A stretch of DNA of 64,000 nt from positions 22,111 through 86,110 of the forward strand of contig VTPC01090621.1 in assembly GCA_011009095.1 (NCBI GenBank), given 5' to 3'. The notes below the pieces were generated by a model. That model was not told the DNA's origin, made no database searches, and worked only from the letters and a program-made list of their open reading frames with translations. Numbering within the stretch: the first letter of the stretch is position 1; each line of letters begins with the position of its first letter. The position numbers and the translations under genes were made by a program. The DNA is from Ignelater luminosus. Its lineage: Eukaryota > Arthropoda > Insecta > Coleoptera > Elateridae. Positions 12,204 to 24,600 of this stretch are shown piece by piece.

Positions 12204-13689
12204 AAAGGAATTCGCAAAAGAAAAAAAAGACATAAAATAGCCATGAATTATTATGTTATTTAATAAGTACTACGTAGATCTCTCTATTTCAAAGCTCCTA
12301 TAAAATATATTTTTGTGTTTAATATATTAATATATTTAATGTAGTACACTGTAGTTGTTACATCGAGTTGCTCTTATTGATGGAAATTATTAATTGTGTG
12401 AATAAATTGCCAAATTTTTGATTTCCTTTGTTCATTGATGTGTATGTAATATATCATTATGAAAATAAATAGTGTAATTATATTTACGGTAATAATTAGT
12501 ATAAGTCTGTTAATTTAGTTTAAATTAAACTAGAAACTACAGAACTGATTAAATTAGTTTTGAATATGTAAATGAATTATATGTATACAGTGCAGTGTGA
12601 AGCACTCATATGCGTCTACTATTTATTTCAAATGGTGTACCGAAAAGCAGAAATGCGATTAATATGTAAATCGTGAACAATAACACACAACGTAAAGTGT
12701 GTGTACTAGAACATCAAAAAAATTAGTTTTGTGTATGCAATTACCTAAACTTCCAAATCAACTTCCCTAATCAATTTAAACCTCTGAATTAATCTTGGAT
12801 GATTGCTTGATCAGATTGTTCAAACTTCATTATTAAACTTTATTTGACCAATCTGAGATAAAACTGTTTTGTAAAGATGAGCAAGATACTGAACCAAAGC
12901 TAACTATAAATTTAGATAAACCAGTTTTAATAAGAAGAACGCCTATGAGTTATATAAGCCTGGTTCCATACGGGCAATTGAGACCGCCCGCAGCTGTTTG
13001 CCACTAGCAACTACTCTTAGATTTCTCAGACTACACTTGTCTGTCAAAACGCGACTGTTAAACAGTCATTAACAGAATATGAACAGCTATGCCACGATAC
13101 TGCCTCTTCCTATTCTAATTTTACAGAATGATACTGAACGTTAGTAACGTGGATGCAGCACAACTGCTTGTTTTTGCGTAGTGTAGTAAATTCGGGCAGA
13201 TTCGCGTTTCCCATCATTGGCTACTACAATGTTAACTGATATAGCGATGGAAAGTTTCGTGCTATTTGCCGGGTATAACACGCTTCATTTTTCTCTAGAT
13301 CTATCCACGTCAGTATACTTCATTTTTCTAGTCAGTACACAGATTTGGGATTCTTAAACAGAGGTAACTTACCTATTACGTGCTTTATACCAAAGCATGC
13401 TATACTTGAAATAATGTGACTACTAATCATCAAGGAGTAATAACACTGAAAAACTGGCAACAATACAAAATTACAAAAAATTATATATAATGTTCAGTGT
13501 GCATGATTTAGTATCCTTAAATTTTATAAAAACAACATCTGTTGACAATATCTATTAGAAAAGTATCTGAATGCAAAAAGAATAAAAGTACAGTCATTAC
13601 AACAGGAACTCAATATTGGAACTATTGAGGTGTAACAGACTGGAACAACAAACAAAGAATACATAAGAAAGAATATCTTACGAAGTACT
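12204..13689 (+). other. AST-C 3' UTR and intergenic DNA
   Basis: Several AATAAA hexamers follow the AST-C stop (about 12400 and about 12464), consistent with an AT-rich 3' UTR of 200-300 nt. Beyond that nothing recognisable was found. A second PISCF-type peptide motif was looked for by eye and not seen. Confidence 0.45.
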
Positions 13690-13960
13690 CACTAAAGAAT
13701 CATACCAGTTTTTAAAAAGTTGGTAAATGATGCTTCCGCAACAGTAGATGGCAGACAGTTCCAAAAGTAAAGAATTCTGTTCCGTGTTTTCTTCCTTCTT
13801 GTAATTTGAGTACCTGACCTCTTGGAGTATTTTCAGGGTTAAGTATTAACAAATGGCTTAATTCTACCAAGTAGTCGTGTAGTATGAGGAAGGCATGAAA
13901 TATCAATCTTCGATAACCCGTTGGGTAAGCGAATCTGATAATTTAATCCTCCACAATGAT
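13690..13960 (-). mobile_element. LINE 3'-end fragment (CR1/Jockey-group ORF2 C-terminus)
   Basis: On the minus strand one frame reads TPRGQVLKLQEGRK, and after a frameshift the next reads ILYFWNCLPSTVAEASFTNFLK. This matches the C-terminal pattern RGH-LKL...RxFF..RVVxxWNSLPxxVVxAxSxxxFKxxLD of insect LINE ORF2 proteins. About 60-80 codons survive. It is a 5'-truncated, frameshifted remnant. The superfamily assignment is tentative. Confidence 0.6.
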
Positions 13961-14316
13961 CATCCAAAGTGTTCTATTCGCTTTACGGTCTAACCAAACT
14001 ACACGCTAAGCGCTACGGAACAATCGTAAATGGTAAAAAACTAAAATCCAAAATAGCAGTAATTCTAACCAACAAACTACTAATGACTTACAAAAACTAA
14101 TGTACAAACCTTGACTATGATACAGTCCTCAGAAAAGAAAATGTAACTCCCATGATCAATCATCCACATACATTACACATAACCACAATATTTCACAAGA
14201 TACTCTAATGATGCCAAGGAGCTGAAGCTAGACCTAATCTAAATGGACTAAGTACAAGGTTGTTGTATTAACAATAAAAGTTATGTTTTAAATTATTATA
14301 CTGTAATTTTAAGAAA

Positions 14317-15408
14317 TTAAGCCAGTAGCAAAAAGTAAATGGAATCTAGTTGCTTTAATAATTGGATTCACGTAAATGTAAATTCAAACGATTTAAACTT
14401 AAATAACATGGATCTAGAAACAAGAACTGGTTTAGTACAATATTATTATGGACCCAGTAGAAATTATACGATTACGAACATTTCGTACAAAAATGGGTTT
14501 GAGCGCACAGCCCTGTCAAATGAAAGCGTACCGTAATTTGGTTAGCAAATTTGAAAGAACATGGGCTATAACTGACCTTCTCAGATCAGGAAGACCAGAG
14601 ACTATTAGCGATGTCCAAGTTGCAGAAGTTCTTCAGGAAAATCAAAACATAGCCAACACAACTGCTGTTTCAATTAAAAGAAGCAGAGTTTGCTGTCAGG
14701 TTTAATTTTTCTTTACGAATATTGGCTCAGATGGAAATTGAACCCGTATGATTATCCCGTATTTTATTAACAGATATCATCTGTTCATAATTTCTCTCTT
14801 ATTGGTGGAGTCAATACTCAAAACTGTCGAATATGGTCAACAGAAAATCCACATGAAATCATTCAGGAAAGCCTCCAGGAAAAGAAAGTCACTATTTGTG
14901 CGGTTTCACAGCTAATTTCATCATTGGTTCATACAGAATGGAGAGGCCGTATCTGCAACTGTTACTGGTGAACAATACCTGCATATGTTTGATGCCATTC
15001 CACGGTTGCTTAACGAGCGCGAAGGAATTGAAAACATGATTTTTATGCAGGATGGAGCACCCCAGCACTTTTACTGACCAGTTAAAGAATTGTTAACTGT
15101 TGTTTTTCAAGACCAATTTGTTAATTCATGGCCGCCAAGATCGCCTGATCTTAACCCAACGGATTAGTGTCTGTGAGGTTATTTAAAAAATTTGATGTTT
15201 AGAGCACGACCAACAACTGTGAAAGAATTAAAAGACAGTATTAGAGAGCAAATTAGTGCAATTCAACCAGAAATATTGAACAACGCTGTGTACAATTTGG
15301 AGGAACGGTTGGTGATTGTACAACAAAATGGGGGTTGGACAGTGTTGGACATAAGAAATTCCATAATTTAAACAATTAGATTTCTTTTACTTTTTGTTAT
15401 TAGCTTAA
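14317..15408 (+). mobile_element. Tc1/mariner-superfamily element (DUF4817-type), decayed
   Basis: Terminal inverted repeats of about 40 nt with several mismatches bound a 1.09-kb element: TTAAGCCAGTAGCAAAAAGT on the left, and TTAAGCTAATAACAAAAAGT read inward from the right. Between them lie broken frames of a transposase. The N-terminal HTH region reads MDLETRTGLVQYYYG and, after a frameshift, LRTFRTKMGLSAQPCQMKA and GRPETISDVQVAEV (14410-14660). The catalytic part reads IWSTENPHEIIQE, then FMQDGAPQHFY with the second Asp, then WPPRSPDLNPTD and GYLK, ending near 15370 with NGGWTVLDI. The first Asp block is degraded (LLTDI). At least two frameshifts and several stops make it inactive. It is a distant relative of the element at 21.4-23.1 kb. 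Confidence 0.8.
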
Positions 15409-16600
15409 TTTGTTAAAAATATGTAATTAGTTGAAATAATTATATCCTTCACTTTAGGATTACTTTCTATAATACAAAGAAATATTTTTGTCAAGATCGG
15501 TGATGTTAAGTTATATAGACTAAGTCTAGGATCAAATGAGATCTTTCAAGGCAAAATTCATAAGTTATAAGTAAATATTAATAATGAAAAACTTAAGAAA
15601 AGATTTGCAAAATATGATTCGAAGCAGCCTGCCTTTGTCCTGGTAGCCACTTCAGCCCAAGAAATATTAAATTCAGATGGATTTGCTTTCAGATGATACA
15701 GCGACAATACGTTCGGGTTGGCTTGGCCGTAAAGATTCCAAACTTCATACTAAACTTTCTAGGAATAAGTGTTCAAAACGTTCTAATAAAAACACACACA
15801 GTATTTAAGTGCTAAACTCATCCACGGATGACATAATTAATAGAGAAGGTTTCTCAATAAGTAGATTCTAAGATAACATTAACAGGACAGTTCCAAAAAG
15901 GCAATTTGACGGCAAGTAATCACAAATCAGTTACCTAAAGCTTCATACAAAAGCATAACAATGTTCTCAGCTAATGCTGCAAATCAGGATAAATGATGAC
16001 CCACAGTTATCCGATACAATAAAACAAACCAAGAATTATTATCCAAAAAATTGACATAGGACAGATGATAACACAGAGTTATTCTAAATGCAAACTGATT
16101 ATAGCTCCAAAACCATACTCAAACACACAAAGACATGAATCGATTGAATAGTTATTCAGCCAGGAGAAATAATTCCTAACGATAACTGTCAAAAGATCGA
16201 TCTGTAAGTCTAGACTAAATAGAAATACAAAATGTTTTAAGACATACTTTTAAAAGGTACCACATACACAGAAACAAAAACATCGATTCAAAGATCTCAC
16301 AAAGGCATTTACACTTTTTCTTCTATGTGCCAATTTAAGGTCATACTGTTTTGCCATGAGGTTGGCACGATAAAACGTGAAATATGAAAGATTGTCACAC
16401 TCATAAATTGAATTTTAGCAAATTGTCATACTACTTAAGTACCCATATATTCAGATTATCTGGTTTCTTTCATTACAGTTTATGTTTCTTATGTTAATAT
16501 CTGATTGTCAGAGATTATTTATAATTTGTTTCACTTTAAGTTCATAAGTTTTGGACTGTTGGCGCCATTATTTGCTACAACCTCACTTTCACATAGTCTA
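15409..16600. other. No gene recognised
   Basis: AT-rich DNA with no long open frame on either strand and no repeat boundary that could be seen. Confidence 0.45.
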
Positions 16601-16905
16601 TTTGATAATGCTTGTGGCAGTTTTTGTAGGCAGATAGCTGTACCGCCCAATCAAGAGTACAACATGTAACGGGCCAGTGCTCAAAGGTATGCTACCAATA
16701 GTAGATATTAAATCCCGTAGCTCATGCCGCAGATGGGGTGGATTCTCAAATAAACTTGGCTAATCTCTCACAAAGAGAAGCTCACCGTTTTCCAAAACTC
16801 TTATTAAACTAATAGATGGTCGTAAAAGAGGGCGCCAGCAGTCGTAGATCGAAGGGTTCTGATGGTCGGTCACGCCACTACTCGTGAATCCGACACCCTG
16901 TATAT
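16600..16905 (-). repeat. Candidate MITE ending ACACCCTGTATATA
   Basis: Read on the minus strand, a TACAGGGTGT terminus (16893-16902 in plus coordinates) opens a GC-richer block running left (GGCGCCAGCAG at about 16830, CGGGCCAGTGC at about 16672) that contrasts with the AT-rich flanks. A second CACCCTGTGTG sits at about 16925. The left boundary is uncertain, and no coding sequence is present. Confidence 0.35.
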
Positions 16906-19900
16906 AGGCCTCTTATAAAACCTCACCCTGTGTGTAACTTACCTCGTGGAAGCTCTATTAAAACTCGCTCTGACGTTTCACCAATGAGACTCAATACACA
17001 AAATAAACACTGTATAAGCACTTGATTTGTCTTAGTTAATTTTGCTAAGGAAGTCCTCTGAAGACTTCCTTCTTTTAAAACGATACAAGAGAGAAATGCC
17101 AATTCAATATTTACTTCTCTCTTGAGCAAAGATATCTAGTCTATAATTGAAATTTGGAATATACACTACGTGCTTTTTAATAACCAAAAGAACAAAATGA
17201 TGAAATTAAGCTACTTCGCCTGGACCAGAGATCCACTTACAAAAACAAAAATACAAAAAGTCGACCTTACTTACATTTATTAAAACAATAATGATAATTA
17301 AAAAAAATGAATCAAACACACACAAACAAAAATACAAAAACAATAACAAAATAGCACTACAAAAGAATATCAATAAGAGGCATAAATTAATTTCTGTTTG
17401 GAGAACAGAGTCGATAAAATAATAAAAAAAAAACAGAAACAAACTATAAGAAAAACAAATTATTACAATAAACAAAGCGAAACGATTCTGTTACGATAAA
17501 ATTTTAAAATAGAACACAAAAGATCAAAATTCAAATATTAATTAATCCGACTAAGGTAAACTTGACCATAAATTGTTAAATATTGACAACTGAACATTAC
17601 ATTTAAGAACAAAGAAATGATTGCCAAGTTAGTAATTTTGTTGCAACAATTTATCAAACACCAGCTAAAATTACCTGGGAACGTTCCTGTTACAAATTAG
17701 TTAAAAAGTTACTTGTAAAAATTATGATTCAATAAAACAATACGAAACTGATCCTGTCTAAGCAAAGTTTTCGTATAAAATATTTCACAAAGTTCGACGT
17801 TCTCCTAGTCTTTAAACATTAAAATTCATATAATAAAACATAGCAGGTTTTCTTTCTTACTCATACAGGAATTCTTTCTTCCAGAAGATATGTGCAGACC
17901 TCTGTTTTCCGACGAAAGGCAGCTAGATCCAATAATTGAGAAAACTTTAATTTCGAAAAACAACCACTTATTTTACGTTAATCACAAAAAAACATAAGAA
18001 CAAAATCCAGGCGTTTACACACAATTTTATAAACGAAAATTACTGAGTCTCAAGCACTATTAAAATTTTGCGGAGCTTCCAAAATGTAGTATACACACAG
18101 ATGCTACACCAACGGGACCAAAATGGTTGCGTTCCTACCCTCTACAATTTCTGCTTCCTGGAAGACACCAGCGTAATTATATTTGGGTTATACATTCCCC
18201 ACGATAACGAAATTTATAAGCCTTGCTGTTGGCAAACAAACCACTTTCTTCCGCGACTATTGCGCGTCTCTGACACGAAGAAATTACGATTTCTCCAGTC
18301 CGATCTCTTTTTTTTCTAAGAGGGTTGCTTCACTTAATTTGGTTTGAATCCAATTAGGGGATGTAGAGGTAAACGTCGAAAATTACCACGCGTTGGTTCA
18401 AGTCAACAGCTATCCACGTAATGCCTAACCTCTGCGTTTTTGTTACGCAGTTCGTACTTACGGAAGTGGGGTTAAAAAGTCGGATATACACCCTAACAGA
18501 TTAAGACATTAATACTCTTTATGCGACAATGGAAAATTGTACTTGTAGATTCGCTAGTTTAAATTTGACTTCCCCGAGACCGTGTGACTGCAGTATTGCA
18601 ACTAATGATTCTGGGAATTTGATATTGGAAATCAACGAAAGACACGTCTACTGGAGTCTAGGTGTAGAGACCACAAAAATATTAATTCTTTAAAATAACA
18701 TTATAACAAACATTCGTTTAATGAAACAATTTAAATATTGCGCGTCAAGAAAACAAATATCCGAACGAAATTGAAAAACAGAGGCGGATTTAGTGCGAAT
18801 TTTAAAATAACATTACAAACATTTGCCAAAGATTGGTAAATATGTAGGAAGAAGATAAACTGTAAACAGAATGAATTCGAACACTGCCTGAAATCCATCA
18901 CATCGTGAAGCACAACTAAAGCATAGTCCTAAAAGAAAAGAAAGCGATATCTTAGACTACCCTACTAAACGAGAAGTAAAGAAAAACCAAACCAATTACT
19001 ACTAGGCCAAAAAGCAGCCCAGGAGAAAAATTACGTATGTCTAGAATACGAAACTGGCAGATGTAAATTTGACACTAATTGTTGTTGACTTTATGAATGT
19101 CTTTGTCCGTCATGGCACGTTTTGATGAAATTTTGTTTGGATCACGGGATACAATAAAAGTCAAAATTTCTTAAATAAGCCTTCAATTCAATTTAAGTTA
19201 CTCCTTCTAATAAACACGATTTGTAAATAAACACTTTGTTCATCATCGATCAAATCGACATGAAAAAATACCGACTTGGAGTTACAAAGCAGAGTCGTTT
19301 TCTAAGTTGCAAGACTTACCATTACATGTGTCCAGCTTGAATTTCTGTTTACGCTTCAAGTAGAAGGCTTCGACCATTCATCTCACCACCGTTCTGGTAC
19401 GGATTCTATTCTGCTTCATTTTCAGCAGGGTACTTTTACAGGCTATGATTCAAATGAAACTTTAATAAAATCTTCTAGTTCCTGTAATATCATTCATCTC
19501 AGTTAAATGCTGTTTGGCAGGAAAAATTTCAAGGTACTATTCTTTTTCTATAATACAACAGTAGGTATAGTCAAATCAAGTGGGCATTAGCAGACACTTT
19601 GTGATTTACTTAATGGAATCTTTAATCAATTTTTAAAAATCTGAAACTTTTGCTCACGTACGTTTAATTCAATACTAGAAAAATAACCAAAACGCGAAAA
19701 TCTCCTCGTTGACTTTGAACTAACTCTTTTTAGATCACTGTGACAAAGCACTTTACGTTCTAATTTTGTACGTTGAGTTCATTAAGCAACTATTCCTAGG
19801 CCAATCCAATAGGCTATAATTGGATGGTGATGGTCATAAATATTCGTTCATACTACTTCTGATTACACTGAGTAACAGAGTTTTTGGTTCTTAAATAAAA

Positions 19901-20200
19901 CTAAGTAATCCTTATTTAAGTTCTTATTCTGAATTCAAATCTACTTTCAGATTTTTTCCATCAGGTGTAGTTTTTGAAATATATGCATTTGAAGTTCCAG
20001 TGGACAGTGTAATTCTAATTACATTAGGTAATTACGTATTAGCCATAAGAAGCTTTGGAAATGAAGTAATTGCATTCTGCATATATTAGAAAGCTATTAA
20101 CACGTCATCAACAGGCATGTCACTCTGATAAATATTTGTAAATATCATTTCAACTTTCCATAAGTGAGATCACTTATGAACCTGTTCAGTGCTAGTACTG
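16906..20200. other. No gene recognised
   Basis: Mostly AT-rich, with an A-rich low-complexity patch at 17270-17500. An 83-codon frame at 18068-18319 and GC-richer sequence to 18480 stand out slightly in composition, but no domain, splice pair or repeat boundary supports a call. Confidence 0.4.
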
Positions 20201-21387
20201 TTTTTTGGAGCGAGTGATGTTCTATAAAGTTGCAGTATCACTGCTTAACAAAGAAAATTTCTTGTGTTTTGAGTGATAACTGTAGAAACATTAATCATGT
20301 CCCGTAAATGTGCAAACGATACGGGCAGTTTTTGTTATGTTTATGGAGAGTTTACTGTTAAACGCCATAAATAATATTTTACTGAGCTAATAAGGAGAGC
20401 TTATCGTCTGTACTTTAGATGTCAAGATGGAGATCAAGATAAGCAATGGTCACCACATATGTTGTGTTTTTTGTGCAAATCGCCTTTGACAGTGGATAAA
20501 AGGTTCCCGTGTATGTATACCCTTCGCAGTACCTATGATATGTAGGGAACAAAAGGATCATCTAACCAGTTGTTACTTCTGCATAACAAAGATAAAAGGC
20601 TTTTCTGCAAAAAATAAAAAATTATGTATCCTAATTTAACATGGGCGATAACACTTGTTCGCTATTGTACTGTTCTTCCAGTTCCTGTGCCACCAGAAAC
20701 ATTTGAAGGATCAAATGAAGAAAATGTCGATATTATTTCTAGCAATGTTCCAGAGTTTATTCCTCCAGATTCCACTGAGCCACATTTGATCACACAGGCA
20801 CAGCTAAACGATTTAGTTTGTGATTTGAACTTAAGCAAAAGCAAAGCCAAGTTGCTAGTTCTCGATTAAACAGTTGGAATTTATTGGAACACAGTACCAA
20901 AATTAGTCATTTCCGTAATCGCGAAAAAAAGTTTTCTGAGTTTTATCCTATGGACGACAATCTTACCTACTGCAGTGATGGTGACGGTTTGATGGAAACC
21001 CTTGGCCGTAAACACAAACCAGAAGAATGGCGACTGCTCATTGATGCAATTAAAATTAGTTTGAAAGCAGTTCTATTGCACAATGGCAATGCATTGCCTT
21101 CAGTTCCCATTGCATATTCAGTTCACCTCAAGGAATCTTATGAAACTATGAAATGCCTTTGAATGAATGTAGACTATAAACGATACGAGTGGAAGATCTT
21201 TGGAGATTTGAAAGTTATAGCTTTGTTATTAGGAATGCAACTGGGATTTACAAACTACAGTTGCTTTTTGTGCTAGTGGGACAGTCGTGCTAAATCGCAA
21301 CATTTTATTGTGAAAAGTTGGCCAAGTAGGCAGATAGTTGTGGGAGAAAAAATATTTTACATGAAAGCTTTGTGGGTAGAAACAATA

Positions 21388-23064
21388 TACAGGGTGTCCC
21401 TAAATTGCATTAAACGCTTCAGGTAGAAGTCTTCCTTTACGAGGCCTGAACTTAAATCTGCAACCAAAATTTTCCCTAGTCGCTTAGTTTTCTTGTACGA
21501 GGATGAAGAAGTTAACACATTTAACATTAAATTACAAGACATCGGGCAATTTAATCTAACGGAACATTTATCCATTCATAGGTGAACTTATTAGAAGAAA
21601 AAATTACCACTATAAATGCATTAACCATTACCGTTTTCTTTGTAGAGAGGGTGTTAAAAATAAGAGATTTAGTAAAAATAGATGCGACAACCACGCAAAC
21701 ACTGTTTACTTGGATGAATCTAAACAATTGTTTACATCATAATTCATCTGTTACATTTTGACATTTGTGGTTAGCTGGCGTTAGACATACATTTTGTAAT
21801 TTGAGTTATTCTTGCACATTTGCTGTTTGATGTTGAGTTTTTCCTTAATTATTTTCTATTCCGTTTCCGTTGTTTGTGTTATTGTTGTTTGTTGACTTTT
21901 TGTTTTTGTTAAAATTTTTATTCCGTTCTGTTTCTGTTTACTGACTTTCAGTTCCGGTTTTTTTCTGGTATGTATTAATTCTAGTTTTTGTATTTCAGTT
22001 TTATAGTTTAGTTTTTCTTTAGTTTTGTCATGGAGTATGCAATACATGAGTATACCGACATGATTCTGTTTCTTGGGCAATGTAATGGAAATTACAATGA
22101 AGCTGCCAGACTTTATGCAGAACGTTTTCCAAATAGACGCCATCCAAGTCATAACGTTATTCGAAATGCACACCAAAGGTTTAGAGAAATATTATGCTAA
22201 TTCATAATTTAAATAGAGGTAGGCCGCGAGCAGTCAGAAATCCCGATTTAGAAGAAAACGTTCTAAATATTGCAGAAAACGATCCCAGCACCAGCGTTCC
22301 TGCTATTTCTCGAGTTGTGCCTGCTTCAAAAACAACTGTCCACAAAATCCTAAAAGAAGATGGGCTTCATCCCTATCACAAGACTCGAGTTCAGCATTTG
22401 ATGGAAGCAGATTTTGAAAAACGTGTGATCTTTTTCGAATGGCTCCTAGACCAACACAGAAGAAACCCTGCTTTTGTAAGTAATGTGCTGTGGACGGATG
22501 AGGTTACCTTTACAAGAAATGGTATTTTTAATGTTCATAACAAACACATCTGGGCACATGAAAATCCTCACGTCTTTATGAAAGCAATTTTCAAGTTGTG
22601 TTACACGAGCAATAAAATGTCGTGAAGCTGCTGGAAGACAGTTTGAACATTTAATTTAAAGCACGTGCCATTATTTAAGTTAAAATACATTTTATTGTTA
22701 CAAAACGTAGAGGTACCACTGATATTCAGATTTCAACTACAAATTAATAATTAATTTTTAAAACTGTAGGTTTTTTTTCATAAATGTGATTTTTTACATG
22801 AGTTTACTTTAGATTGCTTTAGATTTAAATTATTTCAATAGCTAGCCTGATTTAATTTTTCTATTGCGATCAGATGTTTAGCTTTAGCTGTAAAGGTTAA
22901 GCCGCTTTCAGGCACTAAGCAGCGTTGCCAAGCTTATGTTTTTTTTTTGGCTCGTGTGAAGAAACTAACTGCGTTAGAGAGTTCGCGTTTGAAGTTTACT
23001 CATCACAATTGATTAAGGAAGGCGGCTACCGGAAGCTTTTAATGCAATTTAGGGACACCCTGTA
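21388..23064 (+). mobile_element. Tc-like DNA transposon with TACAGGGTGT inverted repeats
   Basis: TIRs of about 45-60 nt (TACAGGGTGTCCCTAAATTG at each end, read inward) enclose 1677 bp. TA flanks both ends (alternatively TATA overlapping the TIR). The element sits inside the multi-copy ORF described at 20297-23598. Excising it with one target copy restores VETIYL followed by LHIKLG-type sequence. It carries one transposase gene with the catalytic core deleted (see 22030-22659) and a T-rich leader at about 21835-22025. The TIRs match far better than the coding region has survived, so the loss of coding capacity may predate mobilisation in trans. Confidence 0.88.
22030..22659 (+). pseudogene. 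Tc-like transposase with DUF4817-type HTH, catalytic core deleted
   Basis: The start ATG at 22030 opens MEYAIHEYTDMILFLGQCNG and AARLYAERFPNRRHPS, the helix-turn-helix typical of this insect family. After a stop and frameshift near 22195 the frame continues RGRPRAVRNPDLEENVL, VPASKTTVHKILKEDGLHPY, and the first catalytic block VLWTDEVTFTRNGIFNVHN with WAHENPHVF to about 22577. Intact relatives then have a QDGAPPH block and a WPPRSPDL block. Here the sequence jumps to the C-terminal tail RAIKCREAAGRQFEHLI, ending at 22659. The second and third catalytic residues are therefore lost by an internal deletion of a few hundred bp. The element can only be mobilised in trans. Confidence 0.82.
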
Positions 23065-23599
23065 TATTTGCTCTCATTTGCATATAAAGTTAGGGTTGAT
23101 AAAAAATTTTGTAGAAGGTATGAACCATGGCGGAAGAGGTTTCAGTACCTAAAAAAACTTCCAAAAACCAGCGAAGCTAAGATAAAGAAGGGCATATTTG
23201 TGAGACCCCAAATTTGGCAATTAATGAGTGACAGTGGTTTCGATGCGGTTCTACAAGGAAACGAAAAGGTGGCGTGGAATTGTTTCAAATCTGTCTGGGC
23301 AACAACAAAGCTGAAAATTTCAAAAACCTCGTCGACGAAATGTTGACAGCTTATAATGGGATGCAATATGTCACTAAAGATGTATTATTTACATTTCCAT
23401 TTGAATTTTTTCCCAGACAATTTGGGAGCTGTAAGTGATGAGCATGGGGTGCGTTTCCATCAAGACCTTTCAACGTTGGAAAACCGGTACCAGGAAAGAT
23501 GGAATTCGAACATGTTGGGTAATTACTGTTGGATACTGATTAGAGAAGACCCTAATACATCATTACACAAAAGAAAACTGTCAAATAAAATATTTTAAT

Positions 23600-24600
23600 G
23601 GGTTTTATGTACGTTTTCTAATATAAAATGCATCTAATTGCTTACACTGTACCCATTTGCTGGATTAAACCTTTTTCACAATCAACAATTTAACATTCCA
23701 GTCAAATAGTTTGGTTTTGAATAGGTTGTTTGTGTCTCTGTTTTAATGCCACCGATTTAGTAACTTTTACCTTAGAAAACATATTATTTGAAAGCTTCAG
23801 AGGTACCTCTACAGTATTTTGTTCTTTCCGTTCTAATTAGTTTCGAATAAAATCTAGACTTCCTACTGTTTTGAAGAGAACATTGTTTAAAAAAGATCCA
23901 CTGTTGATTAAAGTCTGGAAATAATTGAGAATACAAAAGCAGTGACAACAAAGAAAAAAAGATGAACCCTACATGATTTTGAGTATTCAAAGTTTCCACA
24001 AAATAAAATAGGTAAGGTACTGTTTCAAAAATAAATGTACGAATTTGAAGAGAAATCTAGTTTTTTTATTGCAAGGCATTTGAAGAAATTTAACAATAAT
24101 TGCTTCCTATTTGCTTCGCCGTTCCTAAGTGTTTCTGTTCTAGGATGAAAAGAGATTTGTATCTTTCAAAATGGAGGAATAAAACACGTTGACACTTCTC
24201 TGGTATTTCTTTCTTACAACATTCTTCAATCTCTTTATTTAAACTACCTATACGAAGGTAATTGTGCTTTAAAACCTTTTTGGAATCAACCGTCGCTCAG
24301 GTTGTGTCCTAGAAATTCACAGACGGACAGTTGATCCGAAGATTTAAACTCAAGACTCTTCAATGGGGAAGCCAAACCACTTTTTAAATAGAATGATTAC
24401 AACATTGTAATAAAATAAACTTGTTACAGAATTCTATATTTAATAAATATAAAACAGTGTACAAAATGAGGTAAATTCAATATGAGATGCGAATTGTAAA
24501 ATATAAGTAAAATTTGTTTTGAATAGTGCACATCTAAATTTGTATGATATTGTTGAGTTTGCACATACTGGTACAACAAAGAGATATCGATGAAATAAAT
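23600..24600. other. No gene recognised; includes the 3' UTR of the gene on the minus strand
   Basis: The right end (about 24400-24600) should be the 3' untranslated region of the winged-helix gene. On the minus strand an ATTAAA-type signal lies near 24440. The rest shows no domain or repeat boundary. Confidence 0.4.

Larger units (their letters stand above)
20297..23598 (+). pseudogene. Multi-copy arthropod ORF of unknown class, split by a transposon
   Basis: The reading starts at MSRKCANDTGSFCYVYGEFT (20297), with a Cys-pair region (SPHMLCFLCKSPL) that suggests a zinc-binding N-terminus. It continues through STEPHLITQAQLNDLVCDLN, EEWRLLIDAIKISLKAVLLH, FGDLKVIALLLGMQLGFTNY (about 21200-21270) and WVET. 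After a 1.7-kb insertion it resumes as LHIKLGLIKNF, GIFVRPQIWQLM, FFPDNLGAVSDEHGVRFHQD, ENRYQERWNSNMLGNYCW and KRKLSNKIF near 23598. I recognise this protein as a widespread, highly repeated predicted protein in arthropod genomes, probably transposon-derived, but know no assigned superfamily. Several stops (one soon after KRHK) and frameshifts show that this copy is dead. No termini of its own were located. Confidence 0.75.

Noticed and set aside
18068-18319. 83-codon plus-strand frame with somewhat balanced composition
   Set aside because: No domain, no convincing splice or start context. The surrounding sequence looks like non-coding or repeat DNA.
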